This document shows positions 1-8,213 of a stretch of 64,000 bases of DNA, piece by piece. How positions within the stretch are numbered: position 1 is the first letter of the stretch; every line of letters begins with the position of its first letter. The notes under the pieces were generated by a model. It was not told where the DNA came from and made no database searches. It was given only the letters and a program-made list of their open reading frames with translations. This DNA comes from Micromonospora sp. ATCC 39149 (lineage in GTDB: Bacteria > Actinomycetota > Actinomycetes > Mycobacteriales > Micromonosporaceae). The stretch is from positions 4,588,785 to 4,652,784 of the forward strand of contig NZ_GG657738.1 of the NCBI RefSeq assembly GCF_000158815.1, in the 5' to 3' direction. The translations under genes and the position numbers were made by a program.

Positions 1-68
1 GCATCCACCCCGGCAGGCTAGCGCGACTGCGATACCTCCAGCGCGCTGCTGTACTGGCGTGCCGGGGT

Positions 69-103
69 GCGACGCCCCCAAGAGGTTCTCTCGGGGGCGT
101 CGC
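69..103 (-). terminator. Strong hairpin ending the leftward early operon
   Basis: A perfect 11-bp inverted repeat (arms 69-79 and 93-103, GC-rich, 13-nt loop) lies about 10 bases past the stop of the small zinc-finger gene at 113-301. It is the likely intrinsic terminator of the leftward operon. Bases 1-68 hold no supportable gene. Confidence 0.6.
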
Positions 104-112
104 GCGGATCGA

Positions 113-301
113 TCAGAACACCGTGGGTCCGTGGTACGGGACCTCGACGGCCGCCGTGTGGCCACACGGCTGGATGGCGGTGTGCATGTAGGAGGCACGA
201 GCGCGCCGAGGGTGCGTGATGTCGACGCCCTCGTACGGGACGAGCTTCTCGATCTGGGTGCCGCACTCCGGGCAGGGGTCGCCCTTGGCGAGTTCCGCCA
301 C
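113..301 (-). CDS. Small zinc-ribbon phage protein
   Basis: This 62-aa protein starts at GTG 301 behind an AGAAAGGA ribosome site. It has a CPECG knuckle near residue 10 and a PCGH pair near residue 46, so one zinc ion could be bound by the four ligands. It is the last gene of the leftward early operon, with a hairpin just downstream. Small Cys-rich proteins like this are common in actinophage early regions; no specific function is recognised. Confidence 0.6.
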   Translation of the reverse strand: MAELAKGDPCPECGTQIEKLVPYEGVDITHPRRARASYMHTAIQPCGHTAAVEVPYHGPTVF

Positions 302-357
302 GACTTGTCCTTTCTTTCGCGTTGGACAGGATCTGGGTGGGCAGGTCCATTATGCCA

Positions 358-1005
358 TTACCCGGCGCTGGCCCCCGCGACCGCGCCGAGCACGGACGCC
401 CTGGGCCAGATGTGCGCCACGCCCTCGACGGCTCCGGGCATCCCGCAGCCGCACCCGGCCCCGATGCAGAGGCAGACCTGGCATCGGACGGTCCAGCAGT
501 CGACGGGGCCGGCGGTGAGCACCTCCAGGAGGCGTTGTCCGCAGCGCGGGTTGGGGCAGGCGACGCCGGGCAGGGGTTCGCGGGCGGGGGCGAGGCGGAC
601 GGCGGCGCGCACCCAGGCGTCCTCGTCGGTCAAGTGCTGCGCCACGATCCGGGCGGTGCCGGGCGACAGCGTGGGGATGGCGGTGAGGATGCGGCCGACG
701 GTGGGTCCGTGGTCGCAGCGGAGGGTGGAGGCGAGCCAGTCGAGGCGGTCGGTGGAGCGGCGGTAGAGGTCGGCCCAGGTGGTGTCCCGGGTGGGGTGGG
801 CGGTGAGGAGCGCGCCGCCGGTGGGGTCGCCGTGGCCGCCGATGCTGGTGCGGGTGCCGTACGTCGGGGAGCGCAGGAGCGCGGCGGCCTGGAGGTGGTG
901 GTCGACGGCGCGGCGGTGGTCGAGCGTGGCGAGCTGGCCGAGGCGGGTGCGGGCGTCGCGGACGGCGTACGCGGCGGCCAGGGCGTGCAGGTGGTGCGGG
1001 GTCAA
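358..1005 (-). CDS. Hypothetical phage protein with C-terminal Cys cluster
   Basis: The likely start is TTG at 1005, sharing TTGA with the upstream stop, giving 215 aa. The N-terminal two thirds look helical. The C-terminal third carries a cysteine cluster (CPNPRCG, then CQVC and CGCG) suggestive of a zinc-binding ribbon. The rare TTG start is chosen because it keeps the 4-base coupling used throughout the operon. I do not recognise the family. Confidence 0.55.
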   Translation of the reverse strand: MTPHHLHALAAAYAVRDARTRLGQLATLDHRRAVDHHLQAAALLRSPTYGTRTSIGGHGDPTGGALLTAHPTRDTTWADLYRRSTDRLDWLASTLRCDHGPTVGRILTAIPTLSPGTARIVAQHLTDEDAWVRAAVRLAPAREPLPGVACPNPRCGQRLLEVLTAGPVDCWTVRCQVCLCIGAGCGCGMPGAVEGVAHIWPRASVLGAVAGASAG

Positions 1006-1190
1006 CGGGCGCTCCGGGTGGTGACGAGGGCGACGGTGAGGGTGCAGGGCAGCCACACGGCGGCGAGGGCGACGAGGACGAGGGCCCCGTCGCGGGTCCA
1101 GGCGTCGGCGGCAGCGGCGATGCCGAGCATCCCGGCCACCCCCGCCACCAGTGCGGCGGCGAGGGCGACCAGCAGACGACGGGGAGTCAC
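1002..1190 (-). CDS. Small two-helix membrane protein
   Basis: A 62-aa protein starting at GTG 1190 (GTGA overlap with the upstream gene). Two hydrophobic stretches, about residues 6-27 and 38-56, should span the membrane, with a short charged loop between them. It sits between cytoplasmic early genes; no function can be assigned. Confidence 0.55.
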   Translation of the reverse strand: MTPRRLLVALAAALVAGVAGMLGIAAAADAWTRDGALVLVALAAVWLPCTLTVALVTTRSAR

Positions 1191-1459
1191 CGGGTGACGT
1201 CTACGTCGGCCGGGGCGTCGCGGTGCGGGCACGACAGCCAGACGCGGCCGTCGGTGTCGACCAGGTCGACGAGCAGCGCGTACGGGGCGCTCGGGTGGCG
1301 CTCGATGCGCCGCACGGTCCAGGTCCCGCGCCAGGGCGAGCCGGGCACGTTGTAGATGACCTGCTCGCCCTTGCGGACGTCGGCCCAGGTGCGGACCGGG
1401 GGCGGGGTGGGGGCGACGGCCGGGGTGTCGGTGGTGAAGAGCTCCATCTGTCCCTGCAC
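1187..1459 (-). CDS. Hypothetical phage protein (90 aa)
   Basis: ATG start at 1459, 3 bases after the upstream stop. The middle (RKGEQVIYNVPGSPWRGTWTV) has the look of a small beta-barrel or SH3-like fold, with one CPH pair near the C-terminus. Coding is supported by its place in the coupled operon and by a plausible folded sequence. No family recognised. Confidence 0.55.
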   Translation of the reverse strand: MQGQMELFTTDTPAVAPTPPPVRTWADVRKGEQVIYNVPGSPWRGTWTVRRIERHPSAPYALLVDLVDTDGRVWLSCPHRDAPADVDVTR

Positions 1460-1462
1460 CGC

Positions 1463-2446
1463 TCAGCCCTCCCGCGTGGTGGCCGGGCACTCGGGCAGGC
1501 CGACCACCTCCTCGCTGTCGCACGTCCAGCACAGCGGGTCCTGGCCGGCGGGGAGGGTGCGCGGGTAGGTGTCGCCGCACTTGCGGCAGCGTCCGCCGGG
1601 TCCGGCAAGGCCGGCGTCGATCAGGGCCCGGACGGCGCTGGCGGCGATACGGGTGCACATCGGGTTCGCGGCCGGATAGCCCCACTGGATGAGGTCGTCG
1701 GCGATGACGTCGGCTGCGCGCTGCTCCCAGTCGGCGGGGCGGATGCCCTGCGCGCGGTCGCCGACGGAACCGGGGGGCGGGTCGGCGACGTAGCGGTCCC
1801 GTTGCTGGCGGGTGCGGGCGAGGGCGTCGCAGGTGCGCGTCAGCTCAGCCCGTGCCTCGCTGATCTGCCGGACGGCCTCGACGGCGGCGGACGACGGGGC
1901 GCTGTAGGTGGGTCCGACGGCGATCCGCAGGTCGTGGAGGACGTCCTTCAGCTCAGCGCGGGCCTCGTCTCGGTCGGCGGCGCATCGCGCGATGAGGTCG
2001 GCGACGGTGGCGCTGGGGTGGGCGTAGCCGGCGGCGTTGAGGGCGGCCCAGGCCTGGGTGAGCTGCTCCAGGGCCTCGCCGTGCTCGCGCTCGGCGGTCG
2101 CGGTGGTGGCGCGGGCCTTGTCGCGTTCGCGGATCACCTCGTCGCGGTCGCGCATCATGGCCCGGTTGTCGGCTTCGGCGCGGCCGAGCTGGACGCGGAG
2201 GTCGTCGCGTTCGGCCTCGATGCGGTCGCGCTCCTCGGCGGTGGTGTTGCGCTGGCGGAGCAGGTCGGCGGCGGTGCGGGCGTAGCGGTCGCGGTCGGCG
2301 CGGGCGCGATTGAGGTCGGCGGCGAGGTCGAGGGCGTGCACGGCGGTGGTGGGGTTTTGGGCGGCCTCGATGATGCGGGCGGCGGTCATGCGGTCCTTCC
2401 GGGTGGGGATGGGGCGCAGCGGGATGCGGTCGTGGGGCTGGGTCAC
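1463..2446 (-). CDS. Long coiled-coil protein with C-terminal zinc ribbon
   Basis: The start is GTG 2446, preceded by GGAAGGA, giving 327 aa. Residues about 40-225 are rich in Arg, Asp, Glu and Ala in heptad-like order and should form a long coiled coil. The end carries CRKCGD and CWTCDS pairs spaced about 20 residues apart, a typical zinc ribbon. The section between includes a conserved-looking RPADWEQRAADVIADDLIQW helix. Coiled-coil/zinc-ribbon proteins of this kind recur in actinophage early regions; the role is unknown. Confidence 0.6.
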   Translation of the reverse strand: MTQPHDRIPLRPIPTRKDRMTAARIIEAAQNPTTAVHALDLAADLNRARADRDRYARTAADLLRQRNTTAEERDRIEAERDDLRVQLGRAEADNRAMMRDRDEVIRERDKARATTATAEREHGEALEQLTQAWAALNAAGYAHPSATVADLIARCAADRDEARAELKDVLHDLRIAVGPTYSAPSSAAVEAVRQISEARAELTRTCDALARTRQQRDRYVADPPPGSVGDRAQGIRPADWEQRAADVIADDLIQWGYPAANPMCTRIAASAVRALIDAGLAGPGGRCRKCGDTYPRTLPAGQDPLCWTCDSEEVVGLPECPATTREG

Positions 2447-2462
2447 GGCGGGTCCTTCCGGG

Positions 2463-2990
2463 TCAGGCGGGCATGGCGAACAGGTCGCCCTGACCGCCGG
2501 GGGCGGATGGCGGTCGGGCGGGTAGCGGGTCGGGCATGTCGGCGGGCAGTTGCTGGAGGGCGAGTAGTCCGCCCTTTGTCTCGCCGACCGGGATCCAGCC
2601 GGCGCGGCGGTAACAGCGGCCGGGGTCGCGCTTGCGGCGGGTTTTGGTGGGGTCGACGAACGTGACGATCCCGAGTGGGGGCACGTCCGGCCACTGCGCT
2701 CGGGTGGCGGCGACGGCGGCGGCGATGAGGTGGGATGCGAGGTGGTCGCAGTCGGGTTCGCGGCGGAACAGGGAGCAGACCATGGCACCGGCCCAGGCGT
2801 GCTTGACGTAGTCGGCGATGGGCCAGGAGGTGACCCAGAGGGCGTCGGCGGGGTCGGTGAGGAGCACGAGGCAGCGGCCCGGGGGCACGAACTGGGGGGA
2901 TCCGATCTTCTGCCGGTTGTAGTGGCGGTCGGCGAGGGGCAGGGCGCGGGGATCGGCGCGGGTGGAGCGTCGCCAGGGCTGCTGGGTCAC
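2463..2990 (-). CDS. Mom-like GNAT-fold DNA modification candidate
   Basis: A 175-aa protein resembling a family found in actinophages that is often described as Mom-like (phage Mu Mom converts adenine to a carbamoylmethyl-adenine, hiding DNA from restriction). Visible landmarks are an N-terminal ADRHYNRQKIGSPQF block, a WVTSWP strand, a VTFVDP strand and a DPGRCYRRAGW segment close to the GNAT-like signature of Mom. It lies between a zinc-ribbon gene and the coiled-coil gene. The assignment is from memory of the family and could instead be a different GNAT-like protein. Confidence 0.5.
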   Translation of the reverse strand: MTQQPWRRSTRADPRALPLADRHYNRQKIGSPQFVPPGRCLVLLTDPADALWVTSWPIADYVKHAWAGAMVCSLFRREPDCDHLASHLIAAAVAATRAQWPDVPPLGIVTFVDPTKTRRKRDPGRCYRRAGWIPVGETKGGLLALQQLPADMPDPLPARPPSAPGGQGDLFAMPA

Positions 2991-3000
2991 GGCGGTCTCC

Positions 3001-3228
3001 TCAGGCGATGTCGTGGGCGGGCAGGTGGACGGTGTCGACGGGCCGGGTGACGTCGTCGGGCCAGGGCTGGCCGTCGTCGTCCCAGCCGGCGTCCGGGTCG
3101 TCGGGGTCGCAGGTGCACAGGTACGAGCCGCGCGGGGTGCCGCACTCGCAGCGGGGGCAGTCGCAGGAGCCGATGCCGTCGCCCTGGCCCTGGTACGGGT
3201 CGGGCAGGCCGCAGATGTCGCAGGTCAC
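3001..3228 (-). CDS. Cysteine-rich zinc-binding protein (75 aa)
   Basis: GTG start at 3228 overlaps the previous stop (GTGA). Eight cysteines lie in the first 45 residues in CDIC, CDCPRCEC and CTC groups, enough for two zinc sites, followed by an acidic, Trp-containing tail. It directly precedes the Mom-like gene in the operon. Function unknown. Confidence 0.55.
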   Translation of the reverse strand: MTCDICGLPDPYQGQGDGIGSCDCPRCECGTPRGSYLCTCDPDDPDAGWDDDGQPWPDDVTRPVDTVHLPAHDIA

Positions 3229-3677
3229 GACCGCTGCCCCCGTTTCTGGGCGCGAGCCACCTCCAGGGCGCGGCGGCGGATCTCGTCGGACTCGGACGCC
3301 TCCGGCTGGCTCCCGTCGCGGGCGGCCTCCAGGCGGGCGATCACCGGGGCGAGCACGGCCCGGCACTGGGCCACTCCCCGCTCGATGCGCAGGTCCCGGG
3401 TGACGTCGGTGTCGTAGCGGCCGGCGATGGCGCGGATCTCGTGGGGCTGCTCGCGGCGCTTGCGGTCCTCGCGGACCACCCGGACGCCGGCGCGCAGGTC
3501 GGCGGGCATCATCCGTTCGCGGGTCTGCCGGTACCAGGCGGTCACCGCGGCGCGGGCGTCGGTGAGGTCGAGGTCTCCGGCGTCTTCGAACCAGGCTTCC
3601 ACCATGGTCTGGTCGACCTTGCGGGCGTCGCGGCCGGCCATGAGGCCGAGGAGGAGGGCCATCTCGGATCGGGTCAT
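3225..3677 (-). CDS. Hypothetical protein downstream of the replication initiator
   Basis: A 150-aa protein starting at ATG 3677, two bases after the stop of the replication protein. It is mostly helical and charged, with an early MTRSEMALLLGLMAGRD helix and a WYRQTRERMMPADLR segment. A protein of this size directly after a phage replication initiator is often a helicase-loader or accessory factor, but that is an inference from position only. Confidence 0.55.
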   Translation of the reverse strand: MTRSEMALLLGLMAGRDARKVDQTMVEAWFEDAGDLDLTDARAAVTAWYRQTRERMMPADLRAGVRVVREDRKRREQPHEIRAIAGRYDTDVTRDLRIERGVAQCRAVLAPVIARLEAARDGSQPEASESDEIRRRALEVARAQKRGQRS

Positions 3678-3679
3678 GG

Positions 3680-4669
3680 TCAGGCTCCCGTCAGGTGTCG
3701 GCTGATGGTGTTGGTGCCGTCGAGGGCGTCGTAGTGGGCGGCGAGGCGCATGGCGTCGGTCATGCGGCTGTTGCCGGTGCCGGCGGGCAGGGGTGCTCCG
3801 TCGGCGGCGGAGATCGACGAGGGGATGGGCTGGCCGGCCGAGGCGAGGCCGGTGCCGGGCTGTTCGCGCTGCATGGCGAGGCGCAGCTGGTCGTACTTCT
3901 CGCGGAGCTTGGGCAGGGAGAGGATGTTCGACCGCCAGAACGGGTCGCGCTGGGACCAGGCGATGACGTCGCGGATCTCGTCGAGGGCTCGGCCGTCCTT
4001 GTCGATGAGGAGCCGGGCGTCGGTGCGCCACTTCTTGGTGATGGTGGGGCGCTTGGAGCCGTTCTTGACGATCCACTCGGCGAGGTAGGTGCAGACCCGT
4101 TCGACGTCGATGCGGTCGGGGAGCGCCATCTCCTGCGTCGCTTGCGACGCAGGGGGAGATGGTTTTCTTCCTTTCCCTGTTCCCTGTTCCCTGTTCCTTT
4201 CCTGGCGTGAGTCCTCACTGAGTTGTGCGTGAGCCTGCTCTGAGGACTCACTGCCCGGCGGGTTGGAGGCATCCTGACCAGGGGTTTCCGCAGGTGGAGG
4301 AGGGGTTTCCTCGCTGGCTGGCGGCGGTTCGGGGGTGACCGGCGGGGGTGGGATCTTGCTCTTCGTGGGTCGGTTGATCCGCTGGTGCTCAGACCACCCT
4401 CGGACAGCCAGGTATGAGCGCTCGCCCACCTTGTAGCGAAGGATCAGTGAGGACTCACTGAGTCGCTTCAGGTCGAGTTCGACGTCGGTCGAGAGCCGAT
4501 CGTCGAGGGGCCAGACGGCGGCCTTGATGAGCCTGGCGTCGTCGACGCAGCGCCCCTCGTCGTCGACGTGCGTCCACAGCCCGACGAAGGTCAGCCGGGC
4601 CTCGACGGGCAGGCTCGCCACGGTGAGGCTGGTGAAGAACTCCGGCTTGATGGTGCGGATCCGGGCCAC
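3680..4669 (-). CDS. Phage replication initiator-like protein (winged-helix/DnaD type)
   Basis: The start is GTG 4669, behind GGAAGG, giving 329 aa. The N-terminus (RTIKPEFFTS, then ARLTFVGLWTHVDDEGR) is the typical opening of actinophage replication initiators, with a winged-helix fold over about residues 1-120. A long Pro/Glu/Ser-rich linker (about 125-200) leads to a helical C-terminal part with a WRSNILSLPKLREKYDQLR helix. The protein probably binds the phage origin and recruits helicase. A repeat-rich linker-coding stretch near 4.13-4.20 kb is a candidate origin region, which I cannot confirm. Confidence 0.65.
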   Translation of the reverse strand: MARIRTIKPEFFTSLTVASLPVEARLTFVGLWTHVDDEGRCVDDARLIKAAVWPLDDRLSTDVELDLKRLSESSLILRYKVGERSYLAVRGWSEHQRINRPTKSKIPPPPVTPEPPPASEETPPPPAETPGQDASNPPGSESSEQAHAQLSEDSRQERNREQGTGKGRKPSPPASQATQEMALPDRIDVERVCTYLAEWIVKNGSKRPTITKKWRTDARLLIDKDGRALDEIRDVIAWSQRDPFWRSNILSLPKLREKYDQLRLAMQREQPGTGLASAGQPIPSSISAADGAPLPAGTGNSRMTDAMRLAAHYDALDGTNTISRHLTGA

Positions 4670-4752
4670 GTCGTGCCTTCCTGATCTATGTCGTCGTGCT
4701 GGTGTGGTTCGGGTGGCCGCCCGGCCCCGGGGAAGTGGGGCCGGGCGGCCGG

Positions 4753-5067
4753 TCAGGCGGCCTTCGGCCGGAGTTCGGCGGCGACGGCGCGCAGGTCGCC
4801 GTACCGCTCGGCCAGCAGTGCCGGCCCGGAGGCGGGCGGCCCGGAGGCGGGCGGCGCGGTGCGAGCCCACGCGGTCAGGTGCAGCCACGGCCGGTCATCC
4901 GGCACCGCGGCGGCCAGGACGAAGAGCAGGTCGAGGCGCTCCCGCTCGGTCGGCAGGGTGGCGGTGAGCCAGCGGAGGTTGGCCTCCGGGTCGTCGTCGC
5001 GGACCCGTACGACCAGATCGGCGGCGACCTCGGCGAGGTGCTCGGCGTACTCGTCGGTGGCGGTCAT
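4753..5067 (-). CDS. Hypothetical protein (104 aa)
   Basis: ATG start at 5067 overlaps the upstream stop (ATGA). The sequence is acidic and helical at the N-terminus, with a short tandem repeat (PPASG, PPASG) near the end. It is followed by an 83-base gap before the replication gene, one of the few breaks in the operon. No family recognised. Confidence 0.5.
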   Translation of the reverse strand: MTATDEYAEHLAEVAADLVVRVRDDDPEANLRWLTATLPTERERLDLLFVLAAAVPDDRPWLHLTAWARTAPPASGPPASGPALLAERYGDLRAVAAELRPKAA

Positions 5068-5525
5068 CACCGGCTGCCCATCCGGGCGTAGCCGCGCGGC
5101 AGGCTGCGGATCGTCAGCGCGATCGACTCCAGCAGCGCCGACACGTAGTTGCCCCGCTGGTAGCCGTCGGAGATGTCGTTGAGCTGCTGCACGACGGCGT
5201 TGAACGCGGCCTCGTCGCCCTCGGCGCGGGCCTGGATCAGGTCGATGGCCCAGCGGGTCCGGGCGGGCACCTCCTGCTCCGTCGACCCGGTGCCGACCGC
5301 CCACGGCTTGAGCCGGACCTTGCCGAACGTCGGCGCGGCGCCCCCGTTGGCGTGGGCGGCGAAGGTGTCGCACCAGGCGATCAGCGCGGTCATGAGGCCA
5401 GCGCCAGGGCATTCCCGGTTCAGGCGCTCGACAGCGTCCGAGGCGCGGCGCCAGTCGTTCTCAACGGCAGCGGTAAGGGCGGCCCCGGCCAGGCGGACGG
5501 GCTTGCTGTGGTTCGTGGTGGTCAT
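5067..5525 (-). CDS. Hypothetical protein (152 aa)
   Basis: ATG start at 5525 with ATGA coupling to the gene before it. The protein is helical, with a CPGAGLMTALIAWCDT segment near residue 40 and a GYQRGNYVSALLESIAL helix near the end. The 4-base overlaps on both sides support it as coding. Function unknown. Confidence 0.55.
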   Translation of the reverse strand: MTTTNHSKPVRLAGAALTAAVENDWRRASDAVERLNRECPGAGLMTALIAWCDTFAAHANGGAAPTFGKVRLKPWAVGTGSTEQEVPARTRWAIDLIQARAEGDEAAFNAVVQQLNDISDGYQRGNYVSALLESIALTIRSLPRGYARMGSR

Positions 5526-5701
5526 CAGTCCTCGTCTCCGATGCGTCGGCGGTGCTCGGTCTGGGCGGGCGGCGCGTCCGGCAGCTGGTGTCGGGCGTGG
5601 CGGCGGGGCAGCCGGCACGTGCACGGCCGGTCGCCGGTGTGGTCGGCCGGCAGGTCGCCGTCGGGCTGGTACAGGTGCGGGGTGAGCTGCCGGGCGGTCA
5701 T
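5525..5701 (-). CDS. Small His/Arg-rich protein (58 aa)
   Basis: ATG start at 5701 (ATGA overlap). It contains a CTC motif and many His and Arg residues; it may bind metal or nucleic acid. Support comes mainly from operon coupling on both sides. No function assigned. Confidence 0.45.
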   Translation of the reverse strand: MTARQLTPHLYQPDGDLPADHTGDRPCTCRLPRRHARHQLPDAPPAQTEHRRRIGDED

Positions 5702-5892
5702 CACGCGCCCCCGGCCGGGGCCGGCGTGGTACCGGCCCCGGGGGTGTAGCGGCGGCAGGAGCAGGTGCTGGTGGAGCAGGTGCCGCGACCGCGGGCGCCG
5801 GGGGTGTGCAGCGGCTTCAAGTGCCCGCACTCGCACCGGCCGGGCTCGGCGGCCACGGTGCCGGTGGCGGCGCCCGGGTCGCGGCGGGTCAC
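5701..5892 (-). CDS. Small Cys-rich zinc-finger protein (63 aa)
   Basis: GTG start at 5892 (GTGA overlap). A CECGHLKPLH element is followed by a second group CSTSTCSC, giving five cysteines and two histidines for one or two zinc sites. This CxCGH...H arrangement is frequent in short actinophage proteins. Function unknown. Confidence 0.5.
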   Translation of the reverse strand: MTRRDPGAATGTVAAEPGRCECGHLKPLHTPGARGRGTCSTSTCSCRRYTPGAGTTPAPAGGA

Positions 5893-6422
5893 CGGTCGGC
5901 GTCCGGCACGTCGCCCGGGTCCAGGTGGCCCGGCACCTCCCCGGCGAGCAACAGCAGACCGTCGAGCAGCTGCGCCCCAGCCGCCGCGAACACCGCGCGG
6001 GCGTCCCTGCTCGGCCGGATGGACAGCGACTGCGGCATGCCGCCCAGCCGGACCGCCACGCCCGGCACAACCTCCCCGGTGCCCGGGTCGACCACCACGT
6101 CCCCGTCGCACACCACCCGACCCAACAGGGCCGTCTGGAAGCTCGCGCGGATCTGGTGGACCGTCTCCACCTCGCCCGGGTAGCGGGCCAGGCACCAGGC
6201 GGTCAGCGCCTCGATGTCGGCGACGACCGGGGCCTCCTTCGACACGGCCAGGGCGACGGTGCCGATGTCGGGCAGCCGCCACGACGGGGCGGTGCCCTCA
6301 CGCTCCAGCTCGGCGCGGGCGTCCGCGTCGAGGGCGGCCCGGTGCTCGGCGGCGCGCTTCTTCGCGGCGTCGGCGAGACCCTCCAGGCGGAGCACCTCCT
6401 GAACCCTCTCGGTGCGGTTCAT
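5889..6422 (-). CDS. Hypothetical phage protein following the Sak4-like ATPase
   Basis: A 177-aa protein starting at ATG 6422, overlapping the ATPase stop by four bases. A helical N-terminal third (residues 1-45) is followed by a mixed alpha/beta part with VVADIEALTAWCLARYPGE and a C-terminal amphipathic helix. Its position directly after a recombination-type ATPase suggests a role in the same recombination module, but no family is recognised. Confidence 0.55.
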   Translation of the reverse strand: MNRTERVQEVLRLEGLADAAKKRAAEHRAALDADARAELEREGTAPSWRLPDIGTVALAVSKEAPVVADIEALTAWCLARYPGEVETVHQIRASFQTALLGRVVCDGDVVVDPGTGEVVPGVAVRLGGMPQSLSIRPSRDARAVFAAAGAQLLDGLLLLAGEVPGHLDPGDVPDADR

Positions 6423-7714
6423 CCGGCCATCTCCATCTGCTGCGGGGTCTGCTGGGCGATGTACGACTCGACCCGCTCGATCACCTGGGACACCTCGGCG
6501 TCGGTCAGGTCATTGGTGCTGGCGACCGGCCGGCCGGCGATGTCGCTGACGTAGGCGAGCCGGTCGTCCCGGTCGGTGATGTCGGCCTGGCCGAGCAGGG
6601 CGAACATCTTCCGGCGGGCCGGGTCGTTGCCCGGGTTCTTCGGCTCCGGCGGGAACAGCTCCGCCTTGCGCGCCTTCCACTTGGCCTGGAAGTGCGTGGC
6701 CTCGTCGGCGGTGATCCGACCCGCCTTGGTGGCGTCCAGGGCGGCCTTCCACGCCCGGCGGAGGCCGGTCTCGTCGGTGGTCACCGCGAGGTCGTCGAGC
6801 AGGCCGGCGGCGACGGTCGACAGCGCGGCCGGCGGACCGGAGACGGGCCGGGCAGTCGGCGGGCCGGACACCGGCCGGTCGTCGTCCGGCTCGGCCGGCT
6901 GCAACGCGACCAGGTCCCGGGTGTGCGCCTCGGCCGGCGCGCACCGCAGCGTGTCGAAGACGATGTTCTCGACCGTCCAGTTGCGGGCCAGCTCGATCGG
7001 GTCGTCATAGCCGGGCCGGATGCCGACGTGCACCGACCGCACGCCGATCACCGTGCCCGGCTTCGACCGGTCGAGCCGGATCCAGCAGGAGACGTCGAAG
7101 CCGAGCGTCTTGTGGCCCTCGACCTTGTACTCGCGCTGGCGCTCGATCGGCTTGCCGGCGTCGTCGAGGGCGGCGACCTCCTTACCGCGGGCCGTCAACA
7201 GGACGATGCCCGGGAAGGTCATCAGCGTGGTCATGAGCTTCCGGTGCCGGGCACCGGCCTCGTTCCACAAGTCCATGCTGATCTTCGGTTCGTCGTCCGG
7301 GCCGAGCGGCTTCGCGCCGTACTTCCGGACCTTGGCCTCGTGCCGCTGGCGGGCCTTGTCGGACGCCCAGTCCTTGAGCAGGTCCCACTCGGCGGTCATC
7401 GAGTCGATGACCAGCACGATCGGCGGGTCGCCGGCGGACGCGGCGCGCTGCGCCGCGGCCTTCACGGCATCGACAGCGCCCTGGATCTGCGCCCAGGTGC
7501 CGTCGTGCTCGACGACGAGGTAGTTCGCGCCCGGGATCGCGCCGTACTCGTCGGCGGCCCCCTCGCCGAGGTCGATCCAGTACATCTGGCCGATGCGGGA
7601 GCTGGTGGAGAACTGGGCGCAGGCCCAGGACTTGCCCGATTTCTCGCCGCCCTCGATCAGGATGAGCGGCCACGGCACGCGGCCGGTGGGCTGGCGGGTC
7701 TTCAGGGCGGTCAT
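6419..7714 (-). CDS. Sak4-like RecA-fold ATPase, phage recombination
   Basis: A 431-aa P-loop ATPase with Walker A GGEKSGKS at about residues 22-29 and Walker B IVLVIDSM at about 98-105. The C-terminal third carries a Pro-rich linker and a helical tail with a KWKARKAELFP segment. The size and the early GGEKSGKSW motif match the Sak4 class of phage recombinases, which act with single-strand-binding or annealing proteins during phage replication. A generic AAA ATPase is the fallback call. It is translationally coupled on both sides, downstream of a small HTH gene. Confidence 0.7.
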   Translation of the reverse strand: MTALKTRQPTGRVPWPLILIEGGEKSGKSWACAQFSTSSRIGQMYWIDLGEGAADEYGAIPGANYLVVEHDGTWAQIQGAVDAVKAAAQRAASAGDPPIVLVIDSMTAEWDLLKDWASDKARQRHEAKVRKYGAKPLGPDDEPKISMDLWNEAGARHRKLMTTLMTFPGIVLLTARGKEVAALDDAGKPIERQREYKVEGHKTLGFDVSCWIRLDRSKPGTVIGVRSVHVGIRPGYDDPIELARNWTVENIVFDTLRCAPAEAHTRDLVALQPAEPDDDRPVSGPPTARPVSGPPAALSTVAAGLLDDLAVTTDETGLRRAWKAALDATKAGRITADEATHFQAKWKARKAELFPPEPKNPGNDPARRKMFALLGQADITDRDDRLAYVSDIAGRPVASTNDLTDAEVSQVIERVESYIAQQTPQQMEMAG

Positions 7715-7953
7715 CGGGTGGTCTCCGTGAGGTCGAGTTGTCCGGTGCGGACCGCGATCGTGATCGCGTGGGCGTTGGTGGTCGCGCCGATGTGCTCGCG
7801 CATCCGCAGCAGTCGCATGGCGATCGCGCTGCCGGTGAGGCCGAGTCGGGTGCCGGTCTGGCGGACGGTGTAGCCGGCGGCGAGGAGTCGCAGCGCCCGC
7901 AGGTCGGTGGGGCTGATCTGCGCGACGGCGCGGGCCGGGGCGGGGGCCGTCAT
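7711..7953 (-). CDS. Small LuxR/GerE-type HTH protein
   Basis: An 80-aa protein starting at ATG 7953, overlapping the WhiB stop. Nearly the whole chain is a DNA-binding domain of the GerE kind (SPTDLRALRLLAAGYTVRQT, then a GLTGSAIAMRLLRMREHIG recognition segment). With no receiver or ligand domain it probably acts as a stand-alone regulator of the early region, perhaps with WhiB. Confidence 0.6.
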   Translation of the reverse strand: MTAPAPARAVAQISPTDLRALRLLAAGYTVRQTGTRLGLTGSAIAMRLLRMREHIGATTNAHAITIAVRTGQLDLTETTR

Positions 7954-8213
7954 GCCGCCACCTGCTCGGCCCTGTCCGACCGGCCCAGCGCGCGCCGCTC
8001 GTTCTGGCTCATGCCGCCCCAAACCCCGTACGGCTCGCGCCGTTCCACGGCGTCCTGCGCGCACTCGGTCTTGACCTCGCAGCGGTCGCAGATGCGCTTG
8101 GCGGTGCGGGTCGAGCCGCCCTTCTCTGGGTAGAACTCGTCGGTGTCGGTGCCCTGGCAGTTGGCCCGCTGGTGCCACTCGGGCAGGGCGTCGAGGATCA
8201 GGCGGAGGCTCAC
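7950..8213 (-). CDS. WhiB-family iron-sulfur regulator
   Basis: GTG start at 8213 overlaps the preceding stop (GTGA), giving 87 aa. It has the four cluster-binding cysteines C19, C42, C45 and C51 in the usual C...CxxC...C order and the GVWGG turn that follows them in WhiB proteins. WhiB proteins bind a 4Fe-4S cluster, contact region 4 of the principal sigma factor and redirect transcription; actinophages often carry one to control host or phage promoters. The basic tail after GVWGG is short but present. Confidence 0.85.
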   Translation of the reverse strand: MSLRLILDALPEWHQRANCQGTDTDEFYPEKGGSTRTAKRICDRCEVKTECAQDAVERREPYGVWGGMSQNERRALGRSDRAEQVAA

